DNA of 64,000 nucleotides from Sphingopyxis sp. BE259 (GCF_031457495.1 NZ_JAVDWM010000001.1:1228001-1292000); one strand, 5' to 3'; counted from the first letter of the stretch, positions 1-9,381 are shown. The notes: a model not told the origin generated them from the sequence alone. Numbers and translations: made by a program.

Positions 1-291
1 CCGCTGGTTGATGCCAAGGATCCGGCGTCGAGCTGGTTCGCCAGCGCCGCCGAACTGTCGGCGACCGCCCATTATCAACAGGGTCAATATGACCAGGCCG
101 GGGCGCTCTACGGCCGTATCGCCAAGCTGCCCGGCGTGACCAAATCGCTGCAATCCCGGTCGGTCCAGATGGCCGGTATGCTGGGCGTCGATGCGGTTGC
201 CGATCGCGCCGCCGACAGCGCCGCAAAAGACCAGAATGGCAATGCCGCGCCTCAGGCAGCGGCAGCCGCCCCAGTTGAGGAAGCGAAATAA
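1..291 (+). CDS. C-terminal part of a TPR / YfgM-like protein (5' end outside window)
   Basis: An open frame runs from the window edge to a TAA at 289-291, giving 96 residues. It reads like the last helical repeat of a tetratricopeptide protein (ASSWFASAAELSATAHYQQG, then a QYDQAGALYGRIAKL repeat), followed by an Ala/Gln-rich tail. The stop lies one base before the bamB ATG, so the two are co-transcribed. A TPR protein of the YfgM type commonly precedes bamB, and E. coli YfgM is a periplasmic partner of the Sec translocon. The assignment rests on context and a weak repeat; the N-terminal anchor that would confirm YfgM is outside the window. Confidence 0.6.
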   Translation, partial: PLVDAKDPASSWFASAAELSATAHYQQGQYDQAGALYGRIAKLPGVTKSLQSRSVQMAGMLGVDAVADRAADSAAKDQNGNAAPQAAAAAPVEEAK

Positions 292-292
292 T

Positions 293-1627
293 ATGCGCAA
301 AACGCATTTCGGAATTTTTGTTGCGCTGATGGCGCTGCCGCTTGCGGGCTGCGGAGTTTTCAAGGGCGACGGCGGCCCCAAGACGCCGACGATCGGCGAC
401 CGAGTATCGATCCTGTCGAACGACAACAGCATCAAGGTCGATCCGGCCACCGCGGCGATCGCGGTCGTCCTGCCCGAGCCCGCGATTAACGCCGCCTGGG
501 CGCAGTCGGGCGGCAATGCATCGAAATCCATGGGTCACCCGGCGCTTGGCGCGACGCGCAGCAAGCTGTGGCAGGCCAATATCGCCGGCAGCACGAACAA
601 GCAGCGGCTCGCCGCGTCGCCGGTGATCGCCGACAACCGCCTGTTCGCCGTCGATACCGAGGCGGTGGTCACGGCGCTCGCCGCCGATACCGGAGCGCCG
701 TTGTGGCGTACCGCGATCGGCAGCACCGGCAAGGATTTCAAGGATTCGCTGTTCGGAGGCGGCGCCGGGGTCGATGGCAATGTCGTCTATGCGACCAGCG
801 GCGCGGGCGATGTCGCGGCGCTGAATGTCGCCGACGGATCGGTGATCTGGAAGGTGAAGCCCGCGGGTCCGCTGCGCGGCGCGCCGACAATCGCCTTTGG
901 CGGCGTCTATGTGATCAGCCAGGACAACCAGATTATCGCACTCAACGCTGCCAATGGCGCGGTGTTGTGGCAGGCGACGGCGTCGCTCGAACCCGGCAGC
1001 GTGTTTGGCGCGGCGTCGCCCGCGGCGGGGCAGGGGACGATCGTCGCCGGTTTCTCGTCGGGCGAGGTTCAGGCCTATCGCTATGAAAACGGCCGCGACC
1101 TGTGGGAAGATGCGCTGGCGCGCACGTCGATGGCGCTGTCGGTATCCACGCTGACCGACGTCGATGCCGATCCGGTCGTCGACAATGGCCGCGTTTTTGC
1201 GCTGGGCCAGGGCGGCCGCATGGCGAGCTACGAACTGCTCACCGGGCAGCGCAGCTGGGAAATCTCGATCGCCGGTATTTCGACCCCCTATGTTGTCGGC
1301 GAGTGGGTTTATGCGATGACCGACGACGGCAAATTGCTGTGTGTCGCGCGCACGTCGGGCAAGGTGCGCTGGCTGCAACAGCTCGCGCGTTTCCGGGTCG
1401 AAACCGAAAAGAAGAAAAAGGATCCGATCCGCTGGACCGGGCCGATTCTGGCCGGGGGCCGTCTGATCGCGGTCAACAGCGAGGGGGTCATGGCGGAATA
1501 TTCGCCGGCCGACGGCTCGCTGCTCGGTTCGACCGAATTCAAATCGCCGCTGTCGCAGGCGCCGGTGGTGGCGAACAATATTCTGTATATTTTGGCGGAC
1601 GACGGGCAGATCACGGCCTGGCGTTAA
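293..1627 (+). CDS. bamB: Outer membrane protein assembly factor BamB (lipoprotein)
   Basis: This 444-residue protein is a lipoprotein: a basic start, a hydrophobic stretch and the lipobox LAGC with Cys20. The rest is repeated PQQ-type beta-propeller blades (motifs such as LYALxxxxGxxxW; here VTALAADTGAPLWRT and IALNAANGAVLWQA). BamB is the propeller subunit of the BAM complex at the inner face of the outer membrane. The frame is open further upstream, but the ATG at 293 is chosen because it directly precedes the lipoprotein signal and follows a GAGG-like ribosome site. der follows in the same direction, as in many proteobacteria. Confidence 0.93.
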   Translation: MRKTHFGIFVALMALPLAGCGVFKGDGGPKTPTIGDRVSILSNDNSIKVDPATAAIAVVLPEPAINAAWAQSGGNASKSMGHPALGATRSKLWQANIAGSTNKQRLAASPVIADNRLFAVDTEAVVTALAADTGAPLWRTAIGSTGKDFKDSLFGGGAGVDGNVVYATSGAGDVAALNVADGSVIWKVKPAGPLRGAPTIAFGGVYVISQDNQIIALNAANGAVLWQATASLEPGSVFGAASPAAGQGTIVAGFSSGEVQAYRYENGRDLWEDALARTSMALSVSTLTDVDADPVVDNGRVFALGQGGRMASYELLTGQRSWEISIAGISTPYVVGEWVYAMTDDGKLLCVARTSGKVRWLQQLARFRVETEKKKKDPIRWTGPILAGGRLIAVNSEGVMAEYSPADGSLLGSTEFKSPLSQAPVVANNILYILADDGQITAWR

Positions 1628-1642
1628 AATTCCCAGCTTACC

Positions 1643-1760
1643 CCGTTCGTCCTGAGGAGGGACTGAGCTTGTCGAAGACCCGTCTCGAAGGATCCGTGCC
1701 AAGCCTGCAGTCCTTCGAGACACCATTTCGACAAGCGCAATGGCTCCTCAGGACAAACGG
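1643..1760. repeat. Dispersed inverted repeat, family A (CCGTTCGTCCTGAGGAG type)
   Basis: This is a long imperfect palindrome between bamB and der. The left end CCGTTCGTCCTGAGGAG is mirrored by CTCCTCAGGACAAACGG at the right, and an inner arm ACCCGTCTCGAAGGA is mirrored by TCCTTCGAGAC. Close copies lie at 30095-30212, 46535-46660 and 61824-61942. It is non-coding and behaves like a REP/BIME-type element; transcribed, it would fold into a long hairpin. Confidence 0.85.
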
Positions 1761-1800
1761 ATTTGTGTAGGCTTGGCGCGTAGAAAATAAGGAAAAACCA

Positions 1801-3177
1801 ATGTCGCGATTCGCGACGATAGCCATTGTCGGGCGCCCGAATGTGGGCAAATCGACGCTGTTCAACCGGCTGGTCGGCAAGCGGCTGGCGCTGGTCGACG
1901 ACCAGCCCGGGGTGACGCGCGACCGCCGCGAGGGCGACGCCCATCTGCTCGGGCTGGAGTTTCGCATCGTCGATACCGCGGGTTTCGAGGATCAGGACGC
2001 CGCGACGCTGCCCGGTCGGATGCGGGTGCAGACCGAAAAGGCGGTGCGCGAGGCCGATGCCGCGCTGTTCATGATCGACGGCCGTGCCGGGGTCGTGCCG
2101 CTCGACGAGGAAATCGCCCGCTGGCTGCGCAGCGAGGACACGCCGATCATCCTGGTGGTGAACAAGGCGGAAGGCAAACAGGGCGAAAACGGCCTGATGG
2201 AATCCTATTCGCTCGGCTTTGACAATCCGGTCGCGCTTAGCGCCGAACATGGCGACGGGATGGTCGATCTGTTCGATCTGCTGCGCCCGATCGTCGAGCC
2301 GTTTGACGAAATCGAAAAGGAAGTCGCCGCCGCCTCCGATGACGAGGATGCGCCGCTCGGCCCGATGAAGCTGGCGATCGTCGGGCGTCCGAACGCGGGT
2401 AAATCGACGCTGATCAACCGGATGATCGGCGAGGATCGCCTGATCACCGGGCCGGAGGCAGGGATCACCCGCGATTCGATCCGCGTCGACTGGCAATGGG
2501 AAGACGACGGCGAGGTCCACGAAATTCAACTGTTCGACACCGCCGGAATGCGCAAGCGCGCCAAAGTGGTCGAGAAGCTGGAAAAATTGTCGGTGATGGA
2601 CGCGCTGCACGCGGTCGATTTCGCCGAGGTCGTCGTGCTGCTGCTCGATGCGACCAAGGGGCTGGAGGCGCAGGATCTGCACATCGCCGACCGGGTGCTG
2701 CAAGAGGGGCGTGCGTTGATCGTCGCGCTCAACAAATGGGATGTCGCCGAAGATCCCTCGTCGCTGTTCAACGGTGTCCGCGGCGCGCTCGAGGACGGGC
2801 TGAGCCAGGTCAAGGGCGTCCCGGTGCTGACGATTTCGGGCGCGACCGGCAAAGGGATCGACACGCTGGTGCGCGTTGCGTTCGAACAGCGGGCGATCTG
2901 GACCAACCGCGTTTCGACCGCCAAGCTCAACCGCTGGTTCGAGAGTGCGGTGGAGAATAATCCGCCGCCCGCGCCGGGCGGCAAACGCATCAAACTGCGC
3001 TATATCACCCAGGCGCGCACCCGGCCGCCGACCTTTGTCGTGTTCGGCACCCGCACCGACAGCCTGCCGGGAAGCTACACCCGCTATCTGGTCAACGGGA
3101 TGCGCAAGGAATTGGGGTTCCAGGGGGTGCCGGTGCGGCTCAATTTCCGCAACTCGCGCAACCCCTATGACGAATGA
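1801..3177 (+). CDS. der: Ribosome biogenesis GTPase Der (EngA)
   Basis: This 458-residue protein has the two tandem G domains unique to Der. The first has P-loop GRPNVGKS (residues 11-18), DTAGF and NKAE; the second has GRPNAGKS, DTAGM and NKWD. A C-terminal KH-like domain follows (KRIKLRYITQ, ending in NPYDE). Der assists maturation of the 50S subunit. The ATG at 1801 follows AAGGA at normal spacing. The last four bases overlap the start of the TusA-like gene (ATGA), so the two are translationally coupled. Confidence 0.98.
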   Translation: MSRFATIAIVGRPNVGKSTLFNRLVGKRLALVDDQPGVTRDRREGDAHLLGLEFRIVDTAGFEDQDAATLPGRMRVQTEKAVREADAALFMIDGRAGVVPLDEEIARWLRSEDTPIILVVNKAEGKQGENGLMESYSLGFDNPVALSAEHGDGMVDLFDLLRPIVEPFDEIEKEVAAASDDEDAPLGPMKLAIVGRPNAGKSTLINRMIGEDRLITGPEAGITRDSIRVDWQWEDDGEVHEIQLFDTAGMRKRAKVVEKLEKLSVMDALHAVDFAEVVVLLLDATKGLEAQDLHIADRVLQEGRALIVALNKWDVAEDPSSLFNGVRGALEDGLSQVKGVPVLTISGATGKGIDTLVRVAFEQRAIWTNRVSTAKLNRWFESAVENNPPPAPGGKRIKLRYITQARTRPPTFVVFGTRTDSLPGSYTRYLVNGMRKELGFQGVPVRLNFRNSRNPYDE

Positions 3178-3407
3178 CCCAAGCTGACGGCACGGCGGCG
3201 CTGGTCGTCGATGCCCGGGGGATGCGCTGCCCCTGGCCCGCACTGCGGCTGGCGCGCGCGATGCGCGAAGCCGCCGATGTGGTGCTGATCGCTGACGATC
3301 CGCAGGCGGGGCGCGAGGTTGCGGCACTGGCCGACGAGCGTGGCTGGCTGGTCGAGGCTGAAGCCGTGGGGCATGACGCGGGGCGCTGGCGGGTGCGTCG
3401 CCGCTGA
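3174..3407 (+). CDS. TusA-family sulfurtransferase-like protein
   Basis: A 77-residue protein with the TusA signature: a short strand, then GMRCPWPALRLARAM, in which Cys19-Pro20 is the family's persulfide-carrying CP motif. TusA-like proteins are small alpha/beta sulfur carriers for tRNA thiolation, molybdenum cofactor and other sulfur transfers. It starts inside the der stop codon (ATGA overlap). The specific sulfur pathway cannot be told from sequence; many short TusA-like proteins are of unknown partner. Confidence 0.78.
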   Translation: MTQADGTAALVVDARGMRCPWPALRLARAMREAADVVLIADDPQAGREVAALADERGWLVEAEAVGHDAGRWRVRRR

Positions 3408-3523
3408 CCCAAATTGGGGCGGCTTTTCTTGTCGGCCGATCGCATCGTAACGGCTTTTTTACCGAAGTTGGGCATGTGTCGGGCGGGACCACCGACCGAA
3501 TTTGCATACCAAGGGACAAAGCA

Positions 3524-3928
3524 TTGGACGAAATCCTGGTCGATTGGGATGAATTCCGCGCCACGCGCACCCAGTTGGGCGCCGCGTTTGTGCGGATTCT
3601 GGGCTATTTCCGCGAAGATGGCACCAAGTCCGTCGCCGCGATCGAAGAGGCGATGCGCGCCCGCGACGCGCGCGGTCTCGTCATGCCCGCGCACACGCTG
3701 AAAAGCGAAGCGCGCCAGTTTGGCGGCGAAAAGCTCGGCGCGGTTGCCGAAGACATTGAAATGTTCGCGCGCCATTGCGTCGAAAGCCAGACCAGCCCGG
3801 AAGAATATCTGCCGCGCGTCGTCGACCTGCGGCGATTGTTCGAAGAAACGCTGAGCGCGCTCGAACGCGAAGCCAATCCGCTCGTCCAGCGCCGCCCGGC
3901 CGGATTCGGCCGCGCGGTCGGTTACTGA
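3524..3928 (+). CDS. Hpt (histidine phosphotransfer) domain protein
   Basis: A 134-residue, all-helical protein with the Hpt core PAHTLKSEARQFGG; His57 is the expected phospho-acceptor. Such proteins relay phosphate between hybrid kinases and response regulators in the cytoplasm. The TTG at 3524 is preferred because AAGGGA lies seven bases upstream; an in-frame GTG at 3476 would add 16 residues but has a weaker ribosome site. No kinase is adjacent; the nearest hybrid kinase in the window is at 43216-45186. The 3' end overlaps the convergent DUF418 gene by seven bases. Confidence 0.82.
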   Translation: MDEILVDWDEFRATRTQLGAAFVRILGYFREDGTKSVAAIEEAMRARDARGLVMPAHTLKSEARQFGGEKLGAVAEDIEMFARHCVESQTSPEEYLPRVVDLRRLFEETLSALEREANPLVQRRPAGFGRAVGY

Positions 3929-5175
3929 GCGGTCGGCGGTTTCCGCATCGGTTGAACCGCGCCGCGCGCCAAACTCCGCCACAACCATTCGAGCGGTCCA
4001 TAGCGAAAGCGGTCGAGCCAGGGCTTTGACCACAGCAGCATCAGCGCCCACATGCCGACGCAGACCAGATACAGCGTCCAGCGGCCGACGTCGCCGAACA
4101 GCCCGAATCCATAGCCGTAAAAGACCGTCGTCATCACGATGCTGGTCCCCAGATAGTTGGAAAAGGCCGCGCGCCCCGTCGCCGCGACGCGTGCGATCAG
4201 CGCGCTGCCTGTGGCGGCGCGGATCACCAGCACGAGCAGCGCGGCATAGGCGATCGTCATCATTAACCGCCCCGGCGCCGCCCAAGCGATAAAGGCGTTG
4301 ACCGCGACGATATAGTCGAAATCGGCTCGCCATTGCAGCCAGCCGACCACCATGGTCAACGCCAGCCCCGGCGGCAGCCAGCGCAGCGCGGTCCGCCGAT
4401 AATCATCGGTGCTCCATGTCCCGGTCAGGAAGCCATTGCGGAACAGCGCCATGCCGAGCAGCATCAGCGGCAGCGTTTCGAGGAACGACATCAGCACCAT
4501 GATCAGCGGGTTGGCGGCGTTGTCCAGCCGTTCGCCCAGGATCGGCAGATAAGGCCCGCGGAACAGCGTCAGTTCGGCGGTGACCTCACCGTCGATCTTG
4601 GCATATTCGTCGCGCACGCCTTGACCGGCCTCGGCCATCGGCGATGCGGGATCATCGGCGGCGCTGGCGACTGCCAGCTGGGCGCCAAAGAACAGCGATG
4701 TCAGGACGACGCCGAGCGTGAACAGGCCGAGCGCCCATTTGATCAGCCGCCGCGCCTCCCATGTGCGGAAACGAAAGGCGACGCAGCCAACCGCCGCATA
4801 GAGGAACAGGATGTCGCCCCACCAGATGAAGAAATAATGGCAGAGCCCAAACACCGCGAGCCACGCCATGCGGCGATAATGGACCGATCGCGGATTTTGT
4901 CCGGTCGCCTCGGCGCGGTCGGTGATCAAGACCATGCTTGCCCCGAACAGGATCGAGAACAGGCCGCGCATCTTGCCGTCGAACAGCAGAAAGCCAAGCC
5001 CCCAGGCAGCAAGGTCGGACGCGGTTTCGCCGCCATAGGCGCGCGGCGACACATAGGCCATTTCGGGCATGGCAAAGGCGACGATGTTCATCGCCAATAT
5101 GCCCATCACGGCAAAGCCGCGCATCGCATCAAGGGTGATGAGCCGTTCGGTGCGGTCGCCGCTGTCGTTGTTCAT
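3922..5175 (-). CDS. DUF418 family multi-pass membrane protein
   Basis: This 417-residue protein begins with RLITLDAMRGFAVMGILAMN, the opening of the DUF418 family, and has about eight to ten hydrophobic spans. The C-terminal part contains the family-typical alternation of GRAAFSNYLGTS and a spanning helix. DUF418 proteins are inner-membrane proteins of unknown function, distantly like acyltransferase-3 proteins. The ATG follows GGAGGGCG. Its start region is divergent from the COQ4-family gene across 127 bases. Confidence 0.87.
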   Translation of the reverse strand: MNNDSGDRTERLITLDAMRGFAVMGILAMNIVAFAMPEMAYVSPRAYGGETASDLAAWGLGFLLFDGKMRGLFSILFGASMVLITDRAEATGQNPRSVHYRRMAWLAVFGLCHYFFIWWGDILFLYAAVGCVAFRFRTWEARRLIKWALGLFTLGVVLTSLFFGAQLAVASAADDPASPMAEAGQGVRDEYAKIDGEVTAELTLFRGPYLPILGERLDNAANPLIMVLMSFLETLPLMLLGMALFRNGFLTGTWSTDDYRRTALRWLPPGLALTMVVGWLQWRADFDYIVAVNAFIAWAAPGRLMMTIAYAALLVLVIRAATGSALIARVAATGRAAFSNYLGTSIVMTTVFYGYGFGLFGDVGRWTLYLVCVGMWALMLLWSKPWLDRFRYGPLEWLWRSLARGAVQPMRKPPTAQ

Positions 5176-5184
5176 ACGCCCTCC

Positions 5185-5208
5185 ACTGTATTATAATGCT
5201 ATAACAGT
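5185..5208 (-). promoter_or_regulatory. Inverted repeat over a -10-like box upstream of the DUF418 gene
   Basis: ACTGT and ACAGT (14 bases apart) bracket an AT-rich core that reads TATAAT on the minus strand (5190-5195), ten bases before the GGAGGG ribosome site. It is a plausible promoter with a short operator, but a matching -35 box is not clear. Confidence 0.3.
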
Positions 5209-5239
5209 CGAGCAGGACATCGGTCCAGCGATTAACTTA

Positions 5240-5270
5240 CTATTGACATCTATGTCAGTAGTGCTATCTG
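5240..5270 (+). promoter_or_regulatory. Promoter with palindromic operator for the COQ4-family gene
   Basis: TTGACA (5243-5248) and TATCTG (5265-5270) are 16 bases apart. The -35 box is buried in a near-perfect 22-bp palindrome at 5240-5261: core TGACAT-CT-ATGTCA, outer CTA and TAG, with one mismatched pair. This size and symmetry suit a dimeric repressor of the TetR or similar class, and binding would block the -35 box. A second short repeat, CTGAT-N4-ATCAG, follows at 5268-5281. No regulator gene is adjacent. Confidence 0.6.
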
Positions 5271-5302
5271 ATCGTTATCAGCAGATTCGCACGAGACCAG
5301 CC

Positions 5303-6085
5303 ATGACCCCGACCATCTTTTCCCACCCCGACCGCAAGCTGCCGACGTTTCGCCCGTTCAAGGCGTTCGCGCATTTCCGCAAGCTGATCAAGGACAAGGA
5401 AGACACCGAACAGGTGTTCCACATCTTTGAAAGCCTGCCGCGCAAGGGATTCATGGACGATGCGCGCGCTTTCGTCGAAAGCGACAAGGGTCGCCAACTG
5501 ATGGCGAGCGAACCCTATCTGCCCGACCTGCTCGACGATCACGCCTGGATCGACGCGCTGCCCGAGGGGAGTGTCGGCCATGCCTATGTCACCTTCATGC
5601 GCCGCGAGGGGCTTTCGGCCGCGGGCCTTGTTGCCGAAGCCGACAAGATGGGCCGCCCGAAGTTCGACGATCAGGTGCAATGGTACGCCAACCGCCTGCG
5701 CGACACGCACGACCTGTTCCACATCCTGACCGGCTATGGCCGCGACGCGTTGGGCGAACAATGCGTCCTTGGCTTCACCTATGGCCAGACCGGTAATTAC
5801 GGCAATTTTTTCATCGCCTATGCGGGCGGCTATGAAGTGAAGCGCGGCGTCAAAGCCGACGCCCCGGTGTTCGGCGCGATCCGCCAAGGTCAGCGCCACG
5901 GCAAAGCGGCGAAGGCGATCATCGAACAGGACATCCGCGCGCTGCTCGCCGAACCGCTCGACGCGGCGCGCGCGCGGCTGGGGATTGGCGAGCCGACGCT
6001 GTATCAGGAAGCGCACCGTGCATACCGCAGCCGCGGGATCGATCCGTATAACTTCCTGGCGTCGCAGCAGGCGATGGCGGCCTGA
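5303..6085 (+). CDS. COQ4-family protein (ubiquinone biosynthesis type)
   Basis: The 260-residue protein carries the complete COQ4 metal motif HDxxH-x11-E: His136, Asp137, His140 and Glu152 in HDLFHILTGYGRD...GE. COQ4 is an essential ubiquinone-synthesis protein in eukaryotes, and homologues occur in alphaproteobacteria. The ATG at 5303 is chosen because the homology starts there; the longer frame runs back across the promoter. The upstream operator suggests conditional expression, which is unusual for a core ubiquinone gene. A UbiK homologue is at 62600-62920 but unlinked. The exact reaction here is inferred only from the family. Confidence 0.85.
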   Translation: MTPTIFSHPDRKLPTFRPFKAFAHFRKLIKDKEDTEQVFHIFESLPRKGFMDDARAFVESDKGRQLMASEPYLPDLLDDHAWIDALPEGSVGHAYVTFMRREGLSAAGLVAEADKMGRPKFDDQVQWYANRLRDTHDLFHILTGYGRDALGEQCVLGFTYGQTGNYGNFFIAYAGGYEVKRGVKADAPVFGAIRQGQRHGKAAKAIIEQDIRALLAEPLDAARARLGIGEPTLYQEAHRAYRSRGIDPYNFLASQQAMAA

Positions 6086-6092
6086 GCTAAAC

Positions 6093-6170
6093 CGTCACCC
6101 CGGCGAAGGCCGGGGTCTCGCCGTTACATTGCCGAGCACCGTTGAGATCCCGGCCTTCGCCGGGACGACG
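6093..6170. repeat. Dispersed inverted repeat, family C (CCGGCGAAGGCCGGGG type)
   Basis: GTCACCCCGGCGAAGGCCGGG at the left is mirrored by CCCGGCCTTCGCCGGGACGAC at the right. It lies between the convergent COQ4-family and DUF72 genes and could also act as a bidirectional transcription stop. Similar GTCACCCC-type elements occur at 33096, 38221 and 60680. Confidence 0.8.
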
Positions 6171-6177
6171 ACTTGGG

Positions 6178-6915
6178 CTAGCTCAGCTTGGCGATCAGGG
6201 CCTGCGCCGCTGCCGGGTTGCGCACCTTGGCGCCGGCGATGAAGAACAGATAGACGTCGCGGTCGCCTTGCGCCCAATCGTGGGCTTGCGCCGCCCACCG
6301 GTCGAGCGCCTTGTCGTCATAGCCGGTTTCAACCTCTTCGACCGAACGCTGCAACCGAGCATAGGTGAAGTCGGCGGTCTGCTCGTCGATACACGGGAAA
6401 TCATCGCTGTCGGCGTAAACCACCGCCATGTTCCGCGCGCGCAGCATGTCGATGAACGCCTGATCGCAGAAACTTTCGTGGCGCACCTCGATCGCATGGC
6501 GCAGCGGCAAGCCGTCCTGCGTATCTGGCAACAAATCGAGGAAGCCCGCGAAATCGTCGCGGTCGAATTTCTTGGTCGCCATGAATTGCCAGTGGATCGG
6601 GCCGAGCCGGTCGCCGAGGCGGGTGAGGCCTTGCGTCAGGAATTTCTCGATCGACGCAGCGCCCTCTTTCAATACCTTGCGATTGGTGGTGAAGCGTGAC
6701 GCCTTGACGCTGAATTGGAAGCCATCGGGGACCGTGGCCGCCCAACCCGCGAACGTCTCGGGCTTCTGGCTGCCGTAATAGGTGCTGTTGATCTCGATCC
6801 CGGTCAGATGCTGCCCGGCATATTCAAGCTCGCGTTTCTGCGCGAGGCCAGCGGGATAGAAGGGGCCGCGCCACGGTTCGAAGGTCCAGCCGCCGATGCC
6901 GATGTGGATGGTCAC
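6178..6915 (-). CDS. DUF72 domain protein (YecE-like)
   Basis: The 245-residue protein opens with IHIGIGGWTFEPWRGPFYP, and has EINSTYYG and the later EVRHESF, the hallmarks of DUF72. The fold is a TIM-barrel-like domain; the family's function is not established. Start is GTG at 6915 with GGAGGT upstream; no ATG fits better. It is transcribed away from purL's side of the genome and separated from it by a family B repeat. Confidence 0.88.
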   Translation of the reverse strand: MTIHIGIGGWTFEPWRGPFYPAGLAQKRELEYAGQHLTGIEINSTYYGSQKPETFAGWAATVPDGFQFSVKASRFTTNRKVLKEGAASIEKFLTQGLTRLGDRLGPIHWQFMATKKFDRDDFAGFLDLLPDTQDGLPLRHAIEVRHESFCDQAFIDMLRARNMAVVYADSDDFPCIDEQTADFTYARLQRSVEEVETGYDDKALDRWAAQAHDWAQGDRDVYLFFIAGAKVRNPAAAQALIAKLS

Positions 6916-6946
6916 GGACCTTTCACCTCCGTCCCAAATAACAGCT

Positions 6947-7022
6947 CGTCATTGCGAGCGTAGCGAAGCAACCCAAGGCGTGACAAGCCGCTCTGGATTG
7001 CTTCGCTACGCTCGCAATGACG
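6947..7022. repeat. Dispersed inverted repeat, family B (CGTCATTGCGAGCG type)
   Basis: CGTCATTGCGAGCGTAGCGA at the left is repeated in inverted form at the right as TCGCTACGCTCGCAATGACG. Other copies are at 26786-26862 and 47652-47735. It sits between the DUF72 and purL genes. Confidence 0.9.
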
Positions 7023-7044
7023 GATGAGGCAAGCGCCGCGCGGC

Positions 7045-9300
7045 TTAGGCCAAAGCCGCGTCGGCCCCCATCAACGCCGGGAAAAACCCCTCATGCGCCT
7101 CGCGCAGCTCGGCCAGCGTCACCTCATGGTCGCTATCCGGCAGCTCGAACACGATACGGTCCTTGATCGTCCGCCCCACCGGATCGACCGGCACGTCGGC
7201 CCGGCCCGCGGCGTCGAGGAAGTCGGCTAGGCAGGTGTCGCAGACCGTGACCAGATACAACCCCTGATCCTCACCAAAGAAACTCTCGGCAATACCGAAC
7301 GGCTGTTCTTCGCTGACCAGCACGCCGATGTCGGACTTCAGCGCCATTTCGGCCAGCGTCACCGCGATGCCGCCGTCGGACACGTCATGGCACGCGGTGA
7401 TCCAGCCCGCGTTGATCGCCTTGCGGATAAAATCGCCGGTGCGCTTTTCGCAGCGCAAGTTGACCGGCGGCGGCGGGCCTTCTTCGCGCCCATGGATTTC
7501 GCGCAGCCACACCGATTGGCCAAGGTGCCCGGCGCGTTCGCCGACCGCGAGCACGATGTCGCCGGTCCGCTTGAAGCCGATGCCGACCGCCTTGTTTAGG
7601 TCCTCGATCACCCCGACGCCGCCGATCGCGGGGGTCGGCAGGATCGCGCTGCCGCCGCCGGTCGCCTTGCTCTCGTTATAAAGGCTGACGTTGCCCGATA
7701 CGATCGGATAGTCGAGCGCGATGCACGCCTGCGCCATTCCGTCGAGGCAGCCGACGATCTGGCCCATGATTTCGGGGCGCTGCGGGTTGGCGAAGTTGAG
7801 GCAGTTGGTAATCGCGAGCGGCGTCGCACCGACCGCGCTGATGTTCCGCCAGGTTTCGGCGACCGCCTGCTTGCCGCCTTCGACCGGGTCGGCGTAGCAA
7901 TAGCGCGGGGTGCAGTCGGTCGACATCGCGAGCGCGCGGTTGGTGCCGTGGATGCGGACGAGCGCGGCGTCGCCGCCGGTCTGCACCGTGTCGGCGCCGA
8001 CCTGGCTGTCATATTGCTCCCATATCCAGCGGCGGCTGGCGATGTCGGGGGTGCCCATCAGCGTCTTGAGGTCGGCGGCGACGTCCTGCGTTTCGGGGAC
8101 GTTGGTGAGCTCGGCCTGTTTCGGCGTTGCGACGTGCGGGCGGTCATAGAGCGGCGCATCGTCGGCGAGCGGCGCGAGCGGGATATCGCAGACGATCTCG
8201 CCATGATGTTCCAGCACCATGCGCCCCGTGTCGGTGACGGTGCCGATGACCGCGAAGTCGAGTTCCCATTTGTGGAAGATCGCGGCGGCGAAATCCTCGC
8301 GGCCGGGCTTCAGCACCATCAACATGCGTTCCTGCGATTCGGACAGCATCATCTCATAGGTGGTCATGCCGGTTTCGCGCTGCGGCACATCGTCCATCTT
8401 GAGGTGGAGGCCGACGCCGCCCTTCGACGCCATCTCGACCGATGAGGAGGTGAGCCCCGCGGCGCCCATGTCCTGGATCGCGACGATCGCGTCCGACGCC
8501 ATCAGTTCGAGGCATGCCTCGATCAGCAGTTTCTCGGTGAAGGGGTCGCCGACCTGCACCGTCGGGCGCTTTTCCTCGGCATCCTCGCCGAAGTCGGCCG
8601 AGGCCATCGTCGCACCGTGGATGCCATCGCGGCCGGTCTTCGATCCGACATAGACGATCGGATTGCCGACGCCGCTGGCGGCCGAATAGAAGATCTTGTC
8701 CTGCTCGGCGATGCCGACTGTCATCGCGTTGACGAGGATATTGCCGTCATAGGCCTTGTGGAAATTGACCTCGCCGCCGACCGTCGGGACGCCGACGCAA
8801 TTGCCATAGCCGCCGATGCCGTGGACGACGCCCGAGATGAGGTGTTTCATCTTCGGATGGTCGGGGCGGCCGAAGCGCAGCGCGTTGAGGTTCGCGACCG
8901 GGCGCGCGCCCATGGTGAACACGTCGCGCAGGATGCCGCCGACCCCGGTCGCCGCGCCCTGATAGGGTTCGATATACGACGGGTGGTTGTGGCTCTCCAT
9001 CTTGAAGATCGCGGCGAGCTTTTTGCCATCTGCGCCTTCGCCGATGTCGATGACGCCGGCGTTCTCGCCGGGGCCGCAGATCACCCACGGGGCTTCGGTC
9101 GGCAATTTCTTGAGGTGGAGGCGCGAGCTTTTATAGCTGCAATGCTCGGACCACATGACCGAGAAGATGCCGAGTTCGACCAGGTTCGGCTCGCGCCCGA
9201 TCGCGTGCAGGACGCGCTCATATTCCTCGGGCGACAGGCCATGGTCGGCAACGACCTGAGGGGTGATGACGGAGGCGGGCGCGGTTGCGGTCTGAGTCAT
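7045..9300 (-). CDS. purL: Phosphoribosylformylglycinamidine synthase subunit PurL
   Basis: At 751 residues this is the small-type PurL, which works with PurS and PurQ. It makes formylglycinamidine ribotide from FGAR, ATP and glutamine-derived ammonia in purine synthesis. Visible motifs are [10 protein letters not shown] near residue 50, [10 protein letters not shown], and [16 protein letters not shown]. The C-terminal half contains the second AIRS-like domain ([14 protein letters not shown]). ATG at 9300 is the natural start. purQ and purS are not adjacent in this window. Confidence 0.97.
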   Translation of the reverse strand: MTQTATAPASVITPQVVADHGLSPEEYERVLHAIGREPNLVELGIFSVMWSEHCSYKSSRLHLKKLPTEAPWVICGPGENAGVIDIGEGADGKKLAAIFKMESHNHPSYIEPYQGAATGVGGILRDVFTMGARPVANLNALRFGRPDHPKMKHLISGVVHGIGGYGNCVGVPTVGGEVNFHKAYDGNILVNAMTVGIAEQDKIFYSAASGVGNPIVYVGSKTGRDGIHGATMASADFGEDAEEKRPTVQVGDPFTEKLLIEACLELMASDAIVAIQDMGAAGLTSSSVEMASKGGVGLHLKMDDVPQRETGMTTYEMMLSESQERMLMVLKPGREDFAAAIFHKWELDFAVIGTVTDTGRMVLEHHGEIVCDIPLAPLADDAPLYDRPHVATPKQAELTNVPETQDVAADLKTLMGTPDIASRRWIWEQYDSQVGADTVQTGGDAALVRIHGTNRALAMSTDCTPRYCYADPVEGGKQAVAETWRNISAVGATPLAITNCLNFANPQRPEIMGQIVGCLDGMAQACIALDYPIVSGNVSLYNESKATGGGSAILPTPAIGGVGVIEDLNKAVGIGFKRTGDIVLAVGERAGHLGQSVWLREIHGREEGPPPPVNLRCEKRTGDFIRKAINAGWITACHDVSDGGIAVTLAEMALKSDIGVLVSEEQPFGIAESFFGEDQGLYLVTVCDTCLADFLDAAGRADVPVDPVGRTIKDRIVFELPDSDHEVTLAELREAHEGFFPALMGADAALA

Positions 9301-9325
9301 GGCGCGCCTTTAGCCGCGCGTGGGG

Positions 9326-9368
9326 AAAACGAACAGACCCCATGATGCGAAAAGCACCACGGGGTCTG
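9326..9368 (-). terminator. Intrinsic terminator between the small secreted protein gene and purL
   Basis: On the minus strand a 15-bp stem (outer CAGACCCC/GGGGTCTG, inner GTGGTGC/GCATCAT with two G-U pairs) closes a TTTTC loop at 9334-9368. It is followed by TTCGTTTT. It would end transcription of the 98-codon gene just before purL. Confidence 0.75.
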
Positions 9369-9381
9369 CGATCGGACACGG

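Noticed and set aside
1624..3570. A 648-codon minus-strand frame opposite der
   Set aside because: It includes a dispersed repeat and the complement of two der GTPase motifs; no independent evidence for translation.
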